Assembly: GCA_044220535.1 (NCBI GenBank) | Contig: JBGAQU010000020.1 | Coordinates: 1-33,602 of the forward strand | Direction of reading: 5' to 3' | Length of the DNA stretch: 33,602 nt | Origin: JBDHTS01 sp044220535 | GTDB taxonomy: Bacteria > Pseudomonadota > Alphaproteobacteria > Micavibrionales > Micavibrionaceae | Part shown: positions 7,188 through 15,697 of the stretch, piece after piece | Position numbering within the stretch: the first letter of the stretch is position 1 | How the letters are laid out: the number at the start of each line of letters is the position of its first letter | Program-made: the position numbers and the translations under genes | The notes under the pieces: model-generated | Seen by the model: only the letters and a program-made list of their open reading frames with translations | The model's database searches: none | What the model was told of the DNA's origin: nothing

Positions 7188-8408
7188 ATGAAAACCCGTT
7201 CCACTGATATATTGATCTGCGGCGGCGGCGTGCCGGGGCTGACTCTGGCCATATTGATGGCACAGGAAGGCCTGTCGGTGACGCTGGTTGATCGCGCATC
7301 CTTGCCTGTTCTGAAAGATACGCGGCCCGATGGCCGTACGGCGGCCTTGATGCAGGGGTCGATCAATATCCTGAAACACACAGGCGCCTGGGATCTCGCG
7401 GAACAGCATGGCTGCATCATGCGCGTGCTGCGGATTATCGACGATCATAAAAAGGGGCCGCCCGTCACGGTGGATTTCGAGGCACGGGACATCGGCCTGG
7501 ATTATTTCAGCGTCAATATGCCGAACGCAATCCTGACGGCGGCGCTGGCAGAAAAAGCAAAGCAGCTGGATAATCTTTTCATCATCGCGCCGGGAACGGT
7601 GGATGCGATACAGCCGGACGATTTCGGGATGACGGCGACGGTCAGTGGGCAGTCGATTCGCGCGCGTCTTGTCGTTGGTGCGGACGGTCGGCAATCGGCG
7701 ATCCGCGATTTATCCGGCATTCGCGCCACAACGAAGTCATATGGCCAGCGTGCCATCTGCTGCTTGATCGATCACAGCCGTCCGCATCATGATATATCCA
7801 CCGAATTCCACCGCCCGACCGGGCCGTTTACACTCGTGCCGCTGCCCGGCCAGCGTTCCAGCGTGGTGTGGGTGGATTTCGATGGTGCAACTGAGCAGCA
7901 TATGGCGCTGGACCGTGCCGCGTTCACACGCGCATTGCAGGATCGCAGCTGCGATGCGCTGGGTGAAATTACGATGATCGGGAACCCGTCTTCCTGGCCG
8001 CTGATGCAGGTAAAAGCTGAGGGCCTGATTGCACCGCGTGTCGCGCTGGTGGCGGAGGCCGCGCATGTCCTGCATCCGCTTGGCGCGCAGGGATTGAATT
8101 TAAGCCTGCGCGATGTCGCGGCGCTGGCGGAAACCATTATGGATGCGTTGCGCGTGGGGCAGGATCCGGGTACGGATGCCGTGCTGAAAACCTATCAGCG
8201 CAAGCGCGTGCAGGATATGGCGTCGCGGACGGCGGGCACGGACTGGCTGAACCGGATGGTCAGCACAAAGTCGCCGGTGTTGAATGTGGTCAGGCAATCC
8301 GTGCTGAAGACGCTGGATCATGTATCGCTGTTGCGTCATCTGGCGATGCAGGAGGGGCTTGCCCCGGTTTTGAAGGACAGCCGCCTTGCGCTAGGCGAGG
8401 CGTTATAA
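7188..8408 (+). CDS. UbiH/COQ6-family FAD-dependent hydroxylase
   Basis: A 406-aa flavoprotein monooxygenase of the family that hydroxylates the ubiquinone ring. The ADP-binding GxGxxG is at residues 12–17 (GGGVPG), followed by the usual TLVDRAS. The DG motif (VVGADGRQSAIR) lies at about 162–173. The third FAD motif, normally GDAAH, appears near residue 290 as VAEAAHVLHPLGAQGLNL, with Glu in place of Asp. Position-specific activity (C1, C5 or C6) cannot be told. The ribosome binding site is weak. The stop codon is one base from the convergent comF stop, so the two transcripts must run into each other or share termination signals. Confidence 0.9.
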   Translation: MKTRSTDILICGGGVPGLTLAILMAQEGLSVTLVDRASLPVLKDTRPDGRTAALMQGSINILKHTGAWDLAEQHGCIMRVLRIIDDHKKGPPVTVDFEARDIGLDYFSVNMPNAILTAALAEKAKQLDNLFIIAPGTVDAIQPDDFGMTATVSGQSIRARLVVGADGRQSAIRDLSGIRATTKSYGQRAICCLIDHSRPHHDISTEFHRPTGPFTLVPLPGQRSSVVWVDFDGATEQHMALDRAAFTRALQDRSCDALGEITMIGNPSSWPLMQVKAEGLIAPRVALVAEAAHVLHPLGAQGLNLSLRDVAALAETIMDALRVGQDPGTDAVLKTYQRKRVQDMASRTAGTDWLNRMVSTKSPVLNVVRQSVLKTLDHVSLLRHLAMQEGLAPVLKDSRLALGEAL

Positions 8409-8409
8409 A

Positions 8410-9162
8410 CTATTCCTGTTTCACCACGCGGGCGAGGGCGAGCACGTCGACTCTCTGCGCTCCAGCTTTTTTCAATATCTTTGCACATTCGCCGACGGTT
8501 GCGCCTGTGGTCATGACGTCGTCGATCAGAACAATCCGTTTGCCTGCAACTTTATCTGCATGGCGCGGATTGACGGTAAACGCTTTCCTGACATTCTTCT
8601 GCCGTTCGCTTCGGTTTAAATAGCCCTGGACAGGTGTTGAACGTATTCTCAACAGTGCATCGGGCAAACAATCCGTGTTGATGGCACGGCCCAGCGCCAC
8701 GGCCATGATCGCTGCCTGATTGTAACGGCGTTTCAGCAGCCGCCAGCGGTGCAGCGGGACGGGGACCAGAAGGTCCGCATCCTCCAGCATCGAATGCCCG
8801 GAGCGGCGCAGCCAGGGGATGAAGCTGTGAATGGCGTGCAGCTGGTCGCCGTGTTTGAACTTCAGGATGAAATCCCGGCTGGAGTCATTGTAAACCACCG
8901 AAGCGCGGGCCGAATCGAAATCATGGGCGGTGCTGAGGCAGATGCCGCACAGGCTGCCGGGGGCGGCTTCGAATGGAAATGGTGCGCCGCAGCAATCACA
9001 AAGCGGATCGGTGATAAAACTAAGCTTTTCCCAAGCCTGCGGAGAGAGAACCCCCTGACGTTCTACAATTAACCCGGTAACGATACAGCGCGGCGGTAAA
9101 AGCGCATCGGTGCACTTTTTCGCCATATTTTCTGCAAAGGCGCGGATTTCTGCGGTTCTCAC
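8410..9162 (-). CDS. comF: ComF family protein (phosphoribosyltransferase fold)
   Basis: A 250-aa protein with the ComF layout. The N-terminal cysteines form a probable zinc site (C26, C55, C57, C58, C72, C75), and a type I phosphoribosyltransferase fold follows, with the PRPP loop IVLIDDVMTTGAT at about 210–222. Characterised ComF proteins act in DNA uptake during natural transformation; in non-competent bacteria the role is unclear. The longest frame starts at a GTG at 9162, and an ATG at 9126 gives MAKKCTDALLPPRC; neither has a clear Shine-Dalgarno. In many alphaproteobacteria comF lies directly upstream of grxC, but here a UbiH-type gene is between them. Confidence 0.9.
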   Translation of the reverse strand: MRTAEIRAFAENMAKKCTDALLPPRCIVTGLIVERQGVLSPQAWEKLSFITDPLCDCCGAPFPFEAAPGSLCGICLSTAHDFDSARASVVYNDSSRDFILKFKHGDQLHAIHSFIPWLRRSGHSMLEDADLLVPVPLHRWRLLKRRYNQAAIMAVALGRAINTDCLPDALLRIRSTPVQGYLNRSERQKNVRKAFTVNPRHADKVAGKRIVLIDDVMTTGATVGECAKILKKAGAQRVDVLALARVVKQE

Positions 9163-9237
9163 GGGGGTATATTAGCCTTTATAAGTTTGCCAAAGAAGGG
9201 CTTTTTAGTTTATATAGTTATTATTCACTTTTTACAG

Positions 9238-9251
9238 CGTTTCGTGAAACG
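9238..9251. promoter_or_regulatory. Short palindrome upstream of the 963-aa gene
   Basis: CGTTTC-GT-GAAACG is a perfect 6-bp inverted repeat placed nine bases before the start codon at 9260. It could be an operator or a small hairpin near the ribosome binding site. The shortness of the arms means chance is not excluded. Confidence 0.3.
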
Positions 9252-9259
9252 GGCAGGGC

Positions 9260-12151
9260 ATGTCCACACTGGGGACCACGTTAAAATCGGGAATGCGCAA
9301 GGCATCCGGCCAGGCGCCCGAACCCGTGAGTCCGGTGGAGAAGCCTGTCTCTTTCCAGACAGAAGAATTCCTCAAACAACACGAAGCCCTGCGCGGCATT
9401 TCCATCCACGTTATTCGTAAAGCCTGGTTCACCATGGCGCATCTGTTGCTTGCGCCGGGCGCCAAAGTCGTGGATATGGGATGTTTTGATGGGCAGATGA
9501 CGTATGCAATGGCGGTGTTCAACCCGCATCTGCATTTTATTGGCATCGACCGTGACCGTAAACAGATTGCCAAAGCATCGCAGAAATATCAAAGGCCCAA
9601 TCTGGAATACCGGGTCGGCGATATTTCGCAAAAGGATGGGATGGAGGAAGAGTCGTTTGATGCGATCATCAATTCCTTCATCATGCATGAGATTTATTCC
9701 AACTCGAAATATCATGATCGCGCCGTTCTAAATGCCCTGGAACATCAGTTCGCGCTATTAAAACCGGATGGGCTGATGTTGCTGCGTGACTTTCCGATGC
9801 CGCCGCCAGGCGATATGGTTCTACTGGAAATGCCGGATGTAAAAGGCACGGGCACAGATGTCAGGCAGCTTTCGGAGCCGGAACTCCTGATGTGGTACGC
9901 CGAAAAGGCGCGGCCGAAGCAGGATCCGAATTGCCATGGATTTTTCATGGAGGAATTGCCGCCGCGCTTTCCCAATACGCGCCTGTTCCGTCTGCCGTAT
10001 AAATGGTTTTATGAGTTCATTTTGCGCAAGGACGATCGTGACGATTTTGAAGCTGACCTGCACAAGGAATTCGCGTTTTTTACGAAGCGTGAATACAGAA
10101 AGGCGTTGCGGGCGCTGGGGGCGCGCGTTTTGTATTCATCCCCGCATTGGGACCAGACGGAAATCCGGAACAACTGGGAAGGGCGCTTCCGCCTGTATCA
10201 GGATGACGGTACGCCTCTGGGTGTTCCACCAACAAGCTTTATTGCGGTTGCACAGAAAGTCGGCGACGGACGTTCCTTGAGACTTCTGGAGCGCCGCCCG
10301 TCGAACAAAGCGGAAGGCCGGATTAAAATCACGGCGATGCGCAATGAACGCGACGGACGTATCGTCGACGTCGTGGCGCGGGATTATTCATGCACGAATG
10401 TCATTCCATACCGCATCGATGAAAACGGTGAATTGTCAATTTTCATTCACGAAAGCGCACCGCGTGGAATCACCAATACCGTACAGCGCGCCGGTAAAAA
10501 TCTGGATGAAAAATACTGGTCCGGGCATATGACAGAGGCTTTCTCCGTCAACAGCGATATTGTGGCGGCCATACCTAAAAACGATGTTAAAGCAGTCCTG
10601 CATTTCGCGCGCGATCACCTGGCCATGCGTCCGGCGCATGGCGCGCTGCTGGAAGACGGTCCCGGTTTTTATCCGGCACCGGATTTTATCGATGACCACG
10701 TGCCGACGAAATATCTGCGCGTTGAATACAATCCAGGCGTTTCCAATCCGGGCGTACTTGAAGATCTTGAAGGGTTCACGACCAAAGGGCGAATTCGTGA
10801 GGTCAGCGCGCAATCGGTTCTGAACGCGATTTCGGTCGGTTTTATTCCCAACGCACAGCTGGAAATACAGATCATCGCGCTGTTCAACATAATGGATATC
10901 AAACCGCAGACCTGGGAAGAATCTCCGCTGACTCTGAAGGAAGAGGAGCCGGAACAGATATTCGATGATAAGGAATTCGCAAGGCTGCGCAGTTTTGACG
11001 ACCAAACTTTCAAACAGGTGCGCGGTTCTGCGGGACAGCTGCGCAGTGTCAAATCCATCTTTGTGGACGAGGGCTGGGTCGACGGCGGATTGTCCGGCCT
11101 TGGCGCAAAAGACATGGAATTCGTGATCTCTGACGAAAGCACGCAGAACAAGGCGGTTGTGCTTCCCCTGACACGCAATGCCAATGGCACGGTCATGGCG
11201 GGCATTACGACAGAATATCTGCCCGCGCCGCAAAGGCTGCAGGGCAACGGCTTGACGGTGCGTGCGCCGTCTTTCGACCTGCCCAAGGAAATTGTCAACA
11301 TGCACCAGGCGCGCAAGTTCGTGGCCGATAAATTCGGCGTGCCGGTTGAGAATGTATTCAAGCTGGGTGAAAGCTATTTCTGCCATCCTGGCATTACGCC
11401 GCAGCGTGTGTTTCCTTTCGCCGTGGCCGCGCACCGTATGGCGCAGAAACAGCTGGGAGGTGTAGTAGAATTTATCCCCCTCAGAAAATTTTATAACGTC
11501 TTGTTCCGAATCATGGACTGGAACCTCGATCTCGGCAGTGCCTATGCGTTTACGAAGGCTGGCCGCTATCTCAACGATAGTAATGATATGGGGTTGAAGC
11601 TAGACATTGGGCGTAGCGAGATGTACAGCATGTTGCAGCCCGGAAGTGAAAAATTTGAAGATATGACGGGGCTGGTTGCACCGCGTACAACTCCGGCCGC
11701 GGCTGCGCCGACAATTGACGATGTTCCGGTCGCGTTTGGCGGGGGCCGTTCAAGGCCTGCTTCCGCAAGCGACAGTGGCGATGAAAGTGGATCGGCCGAG
11801 CAGGCCAGCGGTGAACCAGCCTTCATTAATGCCCGTGAGGATTTTGTCCAGAAGCAACAGACTGGAACCGCATCGCGTGCACGATCGGGCGGCAGCAGCG
11901 GGGGAAGCGGGAGTGTTCGCCCAAAACAGCGCCAGGCAGAAACCGTTTCATCTGCCAAAGAACAGGAAGCGCCCCGCGCGGTTCAGCCTGCAGCTCAGCA
12001 GGTTCAACCGCCTGAGATTGAAGATATTGTCCATTTCCGCAGCGAACCGATGTTTGACAGCGGCGTTGAAGAATTCGTCGAAAATTTCAGCAATCGCATG
12101 CCGGACAGGCTTGACCAGAAAAACGTCATGGTTTCAAAATCCGGTAAATGA
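9260..12151 (+). CDS. Large methyltransferase fusion protein with Nudix-like regions
   Basis: A 963-aa cytoplasmic protein. Residues about 40–200 form a class I SAM-dependent methyltransferase: motif I VVDMGCFDG at 70–78, acidic GIDRD near 95–99, and FDAIINSFIMHEI at 133–145. Residues about 350–560 (SCTNVIPYRIDENGELSIF…) and 630–725 (KAVVLPLTRNANG…PFAVA) look like two halves or copies of a Nudix-type beta-fold, but I see no canonical Nudix box, so catalysis is doubtful. Residues about 805–925 are a Ser/Gly/Ala/Gln-rich disordered linker, ending in a conserved-looking EDIVHFRSEPMFDSGVEEFV segment. The substrate is unknown. The stop overlaps the next methyltransferase by ATGA, so the two are probably co-translated. 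Confidence 0.75.
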   Translation: MSTLGTTLKSGMRKASGQAPEPVSPVEKPVSFQTEEFLKQHEALRGISIHVIRKAWFTMAHLLLAPGAKVVDMGCFDGQMTYAMAVFNPHLHFIGIDRDRKQIAKASQKYQRPNLEYRVGDISQKDGMEEESFDAIINSFIMHEIYSNSKYHDRAVLNALEHQFALLKPDGLMLLRDFPMPPPGDMVLLEMPDVKGTGTDVRQLSEPELLMWYAEKARPKQDPNCHGFFMEELPPRFPNTRLFRLPYKWFYEFILRKDDRDDFEADLHKEFAFFTKREYRKALRALGARVLYSSPHWDQTEIRNNWEGRFRLYQDDGTPLGVPPTSFIAVAQKVGDGRSLRLLERRPSNKAEGRIKITAMRNERDGRIVDVVARDYSCTNVIPYRIDENGELSIFIHESAPRGITNTVQRAGKNLDEKYWSGHMTEAFSVNSDIVAAIPKNDVKAVLHFARDHLAMRPAHGALLEDGPGFYPAPDFIDDHVPTKYLRVEYNPGVSNPGVLEDLEGFTTKGRIREVSAQSVLNAISVGFIPNAQLEIQIIALFNIMDIKPQTWEESPLTLKEEEPEQIFDDKEFARLRSFDDQTFKQVRGSAGQLRSVKSIFVDEGWVDGGLSGLGAKDMEFVISDESTQNKAVVLPLTRNANGTVMAGITTEYLPAPQRLQGNGLTVRAPSFDLPKEIVNMHQARKFVADKFGVPVENVFKLGESYFCHPGITPQRVFPFAVAAHRMAQKQLGGVVEFIPLRKFYNVLFRIMDWNLDLGSAYAFTKAGRYLNDSNDMGLKLDIGRSEMYSMLQPGSEKFEDMTGLVAPRTTPAAAAPTIDDVPVAFGGGRSRPASASDSGDESGSAEQASGEPAFINAREDFVQKQQTGTASRARSGGSSGGSGSVRPKQRQAETVSSAKEQEAPRAVQPAAQQVQPPEIEDIVHFRSEPMFDSGVEEFVENFSNRMPDRLDQKNVMVSKSGK

Positions 12152-13050
12152 GTTTTTTATCGTCGTCCATTCCTTTCATATTCGATCCCGCCGGGCTGCG
12201 CCGTAACCGCGACCGCGCGGCAAAGGCGAATTCATTGCATCATTTCCTGCCGCAATGGTGCATGGATCAATTGACGGACAGGCTCGACGTTATCCGCCGT
12301 GACTTTCTCAATATTCTGCAGATTGGCGCGCTGGCCGTGCCGGGTTCTATTCCCCAAACGGATACGCTGGTAACGCTGGATGTTGCCAAAGGGCCTTTGG
12401 CGCTTCGTGATGGAAACCGGGTGCAGGCGCCGCCGGATATGCTGCCCTTTGCCGATGGTGCATTCGATCTGGTGATCAGCCCTTTTGCCCTGCATACGGT
12501 CAACGACCTGCCCGGCGCATTGACTCAAGCCAAACGTGTTCTGAGGCCGGACGGGCTGTTCCTGGCCGCACTTGCGGGTGGTGAAACGCTCTATGAATTG
12601 CGAGCGTGCCTTATGGAGGCTGAGCAGACAGTCTCTGGTGGCGTTTCGCCCCGCGTGTTTCCCTTTGCCGATAAGCCGCAGCTGGGCTCATTGATGCAGC
12701 GAGCAGGGTTTGCCCTGCCGGTCGTGGATTCGGATATGGTGACGGTGACATATGAGAACATCTTTAAACTAATGCACGATCTCAGATATATGGGTGAAAG
12801 CAATATTGTCTCTAATAGAAACAAACAGTTTTTAAGCCGGGCGGTTTTCATGGAGGCGGCACGGCTTTACCAAGAGCGGCATACCCATAAGGACGGCCGG
12901 ATCTCTGCCACTTTTGAAGTGGTATTCCTGTTGGGCTGGGCGCCGCATGCCAGCCAGCAGAAGCCGTTACGTCCCGGTCAGTCCACGGTGCGGCTGGCTG
13001 ATGCGCTGGCGGTTGAAGAGACCGGGGTCGGTGAGAAGGCCACGCCATGA
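12148..13050 (+). CDS. NDUFAF5-like SAM-dependent methyltransferase
   Basis: A 300-aa protein that starts with the block IFDPAGLRRNRDRAA, characteristic of the NDUFAF5 (C20orf7)/BioC-like group. The post-motif region FDLVISPFALHTVNDLPGAL and KRVLRPDGLFLAALAGGETL is typical. The usual glycine-rich motif I is degenerate (LQIGALAVPGS), as is common in this group. In mitochondria NDUFAF5 hydroxylates an arginine of a complex I subunit; transfer of that function to the bacterial protein is inference. The start ATG lies within the stop of the preceding gene (ATGA), and its own stop overlaps gloB in the same way. The gene frequently neighbours comF and grxC in alphaproteobacteria. Confidence 0.85.
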   Translation: MSFLSSSIPFIFDPAGLRRNRDRAAKANSLHHFLPQWCMDQLTDRLDVIRRDFLNILQIGALAVPGSIPQTDTLVTLDVAKGPLALRDGNRVQAPPDMLPFADGAFDLVISPFALHTVNDLPGALTQAKRVLRPDGLFLAALAGGETLYELRACLMEAEQTVSGGVSPRVFPFADKPQLGSLMQRAGFALPVVDSDMVTVTYENIFKLMHDLRYMGESNIVSNRNKQFLSRAVFMEAARLYQERHTHKDGRISATFEVVFLLGWAPHASQQKPLRPGQSTVRLADALAVEETGVGEKATP

Positions 13051-13763
13051 TCCGTATTCATGTCATTCCCGTTCTGAGTGACAACTACACCTATGTTATC
13101 GGGAACAATGCCAATCTCATCGTCGTTGATCCGGGCGAGGCAGCGCCAGTGTGTGAATTTCTGGGAAGCAGAAAACCGGATTGCATTCTTCTGACGCATC
13201 ATCACGGCGACCATGTCGGCGGCGCTGTCGAATTGAAAACGGAATACAAAGCGCATGTGATCGGTCCAGCGGCAGAGAGTGCGCGGATGCCGATGATCAA
13301 CCAAGGTGTTACCGACGGCGATATTGTTCGCGTTTCAGGCCTGGATATCCATGTGATCGCTACGCCGGGTCATACAAATGGGCATTGCGTGTTCTGGATT
13401 CCGCAGGCCAAGGCTTTGTTCAGCGGCGATACGTTGTTTTCACTGGGCTGTGGCCGTTTGTTTGAAGGAACGCCCGCGCAAATGCAGGACAGTCTGCAAA
13501 AACTGGCAGAGTTGCCGGAAGATACGCTGGTGTATTGCGGGCATGAATATACTGAAAGCAACGGGCGCTTTGCCCTGTCCGTCGATCCGCAGAACCAGGA
13601 TTTAATACGGCGAATGGCCGAGGTCAAAGATTTGCGCGCTGCCGGGAAGCCGACTGTGCCTGTAACGTTGGACGTTGAGAAAAAAACCAATCCGTTCCTG
13701 CGCGCGCAATCTGTTGAGGATTTTGCAAAATTGCGAGCGATGAAAGATGAATTCAGAGGTTAG
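13047..13763 (+). CDS. gloB: Hydroxyacylglutathione hydrolase (glyoxalase II)
   Basis: A 238-aa metallo-beta-lactamase-fold enzyme that hydrolyses S-lactoylglutathione to lactate and glutathione, completing methylglyoxal detoxification. All metal ligands are visible: H51, H53, D55 and H56 in THHHGDH, H109 in TPGHT, D128 in SGDTL and H166 in CGHEYT. The length is slightly below the roughly 250–260 aa typical of the family. It is the third gene of an overlapping operon (ATGA at 13047–13050). Its 3' end overlaps the convergent HTH gene by four bases. Confidence 0.94.
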   Translation: MIRIHVIPVLSDNYTYVIGNNANLIVVDPGEAAPVCEFLGSRKPDCILLTHHHGDHVGGAVELKTEYKAHVIGPAAESARMPMINQGVTDGDIVRVSGLDIHVIATPGHTNGHCVFWIPQAKALFSGDTLFSLGCGRLFEGTPAQMQDSLQKLAELPEDTLVYCGHEYTESNGRFALSVDPQNQDLIRRMAEVKDLRAAGKPTVPVTLDVEKKTNPFLRAQSVEDFAKLRAMKDEFRG

Positions 13764-14080
13764 AGCAGCAACCCGGCCGGAATGCCAAGAGCATCCGCCA
13801 GAGCCTTGATCGCGCCGATCGATCCTTCTTTTTTACCGGTTTCGATTTCCGTTAAGTAAGGGCGGGAAATGCCGGAGGCTTTGGCCAGGTCGTCCTGGGT
13901 CATGCCGCGATGGTGGCGCAGGGTTTTCACCGGATGGGCCTGCCGCGCGGCGAGGGCATCCATGATCTCCGAGGGCAATCCGGCATCCGGGCTGTTCTGG
14001 CCTGCGGTCATCTGGCGGTATTCATGCAGGGGCACCAGCATGTAAGGCTTACCCTGGATATGGAGAAGGTCGTGCTGCAT
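13760..14080 (-). CDS. XRE-family HTH protein, antitoxin-like
   Basis: A 106-aa DNA-binding protein. Residues 1–45 (HIQGKPYMLVPLHEYRQM…GLPSEIMDALAA) form the small domain seen in some type II antitoxins. Residues about 51–106 are a Cro/CI-type helix-turn-helix: RGMTQDDLAKASGISRPYLTEIETGKKEGS. The ATG is preceded by AAGGA at seven bases. Despite the antitoxin-like look there is no toxin gene beside it: gloB lies downstream on the other strand with a 4-bp overlap, and gluQ lies upstream. It is therefore either a solitary regulator or an orphan antitoxin. Confidence 0.88.
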   Translation of the reverse strand: MQHDLLHIQGKPYMLVPLHEYRQMTAGQNSPDAGLPSEIMDALAARQAHPVKTLRHHRGMTQDDLAKASGISRPYLTEIETGKKEGSIGAIKALADALGIPAGLLL

Positions 14081-14116
14081 GGCGCATCCTTTTTAACAAT
14101 GTCGCTCAAGGATACA

Positions 14117-14971
14117 TTAGACGGATTCGCCTGTGAAGCCCTTTAATATATCCGATGGCATCATATGGCGTACTTCACGTAAGTATTGGAGGGTTACGCT
14201 GTTGTTGCGCTTGGCGAAGCGTTTCCCCTCATCATCCAGGAGCAGCGGATGATGGTGCCAGTCCGGCACGTTCAGGTTCAGCAAAGCCTGCAGCAGGCGA
14301 TGGATATGCGTGGCATGGAATAAATCCTTGCCGCGTGTCACCAGCGTAATGCCCTGCACATGGTCATCGATGGTGACGCATAAATGATAGCTGGCGGGCG
14401 TATCCTTGCGGGCCAGCACGACATCACCCAGCATGTCCAGGTGGGCGGTTTGCAGGCCTTCGCTGCCGTCGTTCCAGGTCAGGGGGCCAACCATGGCCGA
14501 TGCTTTCGCTGTATCCAGCCGCAGAGCGTAGGGTATGCCGGAGGCCATTTTCTCCTGCCGTTCCCCCTGTGAAAGGTTGCGGCAGGTGCCGGGATACAAC
14601 GCCCCTTCCGGGCCATGGGGCGCAGATGGCGCGCGGGCAATTTCCTCGGCAATGTCTTTTCTGGTGCAGAAGCAGGGGTACAGCACATCCATATCCTGAA
14701 GCAGGTTCAGGTAGCGCCGATAGGTATCAAAATGCTCAGACTGCCGCCGCACCGGCTCCGGCCAGTTCAGGCCCAGCCAGCATAAATCCTCGATAATCCC
14801 GCGCTTGAATTCCGGACGACAACGCGTGGTGTCGATATCTTCGATCCGCAACTGAAATGTTCCGCCGCTGTCCTGTGCTTTGGTCCAGGCAAACCAGGCC
14901 GAACAGGCATGGCCTATATGCAAGCGGCCTGTGGGGGAGGGGGCGAAACGGGTTATCTTGCCAATCATCAT
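14117..14971 (-). CDS. gluQ: Glutamyl-Q tRNA(Asp) synthetase
   Basis: A truncated glutamyl-tRNA synthetase paralogue that attaches glutamate to queuosine in tRNA(Asp). The class I signature is RFAPSPTGRLHIGHA (HIGH at about 18–21). The Zn ligands typical of the family are present as PCFC, a Tyr and GTC in YPCFCTRKDI…LYPGTCRNL. The KMSKS loop is replaced by KRFAKRN. The anticodon-binding domain is missing, which separates GluQ-RS from GltX. The open frame extends to 15019, but the family begins close to the TRFAPSP motif, so an ATG at 14971 or 14968 (a tandem ATG) is preferred. Neither candidate has a strong Shine-Dalgarno. It is divergent from the SH3b gene. Confidence 0.9.
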   Translation of the reverse strand: MMIGKITRFAPSPTGRLHIGHACSAWFAWTKAQDSGGTFQLRIEDIDTTRCRPEFKRGIIEDLCWLGLNWPEPVRRQSEHFDTYRRYLNLLQDMDVLYPCFCTRKDIAEEIARAPSAPHGPEGALYPGTCRNLSQGERQEKMASGIPYALRLDTAKASAMVGPLTWNDGSEGLQTAHLDMLGDVVLARKDTPASYHLCVTIDDHVQGITLVTRGKDLFHATHIHRLLQALLNLNVPDWHHHPLLLDDEGKRFAKRNNSVTLQYLREVRHMMPSDILKGFTGESV

Positions 14972-15027
14972 TTTATTCGGAATAGTAAAATCGTTCAGTG
15001 CACCATAACAAAGGTTCATAACTTATC

Positions 15028-15684
15028 ATGAAAATTATATGTATTGGCCTCGCTTTGCTATTTTTTATCAGCGCTTCCGTATTTGCTCAAACGGATATGA
15101 TATTGGAAGGGCTGCTGGATATCGGACTGACCTGCCAATCTGATCCATGTCCTGTAACGCCCCTCATTAATATTTATGACCGTCCGGATGAGAAAGCAAA
15201 AATCATAGGCACGATTGATATTTTAGACAATAAAAGCTGGCCCGATAATGACGAGTTTGCCTATGAAACCCCGGCAGTTGATGTGTTCGATACAAAAGAA
15301 AACTGGTATGAAGTTCGTCTTCATGGCCAGACAGGGTGGATAAAATCGGCCAAGGCTTACACGTATCTTCCTTATCCAGAACTGCTTAAAGACAAAATGT
15401 CTTTTATTTCTGTGCCTGATGTAGCTGTAAGGCAATCACCATCGGAAAGCAGTAAAATTTTAAAAGTTCTGCAGAAAAAAAATGATGAGCTTCAAATATC
15501 GGTTGATGTTCTAGATATCAGACGCGATGCGGGCAAAACTCCATGGATAAAAATTAATATTATGTCTGATTCAATATGTAGTCCCGGTTATGATGTGCCG
15601 TCACCACGCGTTCTGGCGACGGGCTGGATAAAAGCATATGAAAACAATAAGCCAACGGTGTGGTTTTATTCGCGCGGATGCTAA
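15028..15684 (+). CDS. Secreted SH3b-like domain protein
   Basis: A 218-aa exported protein. Residues 1–20 form a signal peptide (hydrophobic core CIGLALLFFISASVFA, cleavage likely before QTD). The mature part appears to contain two bacterial SH3-like beta-barrels: the first around residues 40–110 (INIYDRPDEKAKIIGT…WYEVRLHGQTGWIKS), the second around 125–205 (VAVRQSPSESSKILKVL…TGWIK). Four mature cysteines (36, 41, 184, 218) could form disulfides. SH3b domains usually bind peptidoglycan or proteins in the periplasm; no enzymatic domain is present. The gene is more AT-rich than its neighbours and divergent from gluQ, and it lies 13 bp upstream of the esterase, so the two may form an operon. 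Confidence 0.75.
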   Translation: MKIICIGLALLFFISASVFAQTDMILEGLLDIGLTCQSDPCPVTPLINIYDRPDEKAKIIGTIDILDNKSWPDNDEFAYETPAVDVFDTKENWYEVRLHGQTGWIKSAKAYTYLPYPELLKDKMSFISVPDVAVRQSPSESSKILKVLQKKNDELQISVDVLDIRRDAGKTPWIKINIMSDSICSPGYDVPSPRVLATGWIKAYENNKPTVWFYSRGC

Positions 15685-15697
15685 ATAGAGAAAAATC

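Noticed and set aside
10436..11434. 332-codon minus-strand frame opposite the 963-aa gene
   Set aside because: The plus-strand gene is supported by methyltransferase motifs and operon overlaps, while the minus-strand translation matches nothing recognisable.
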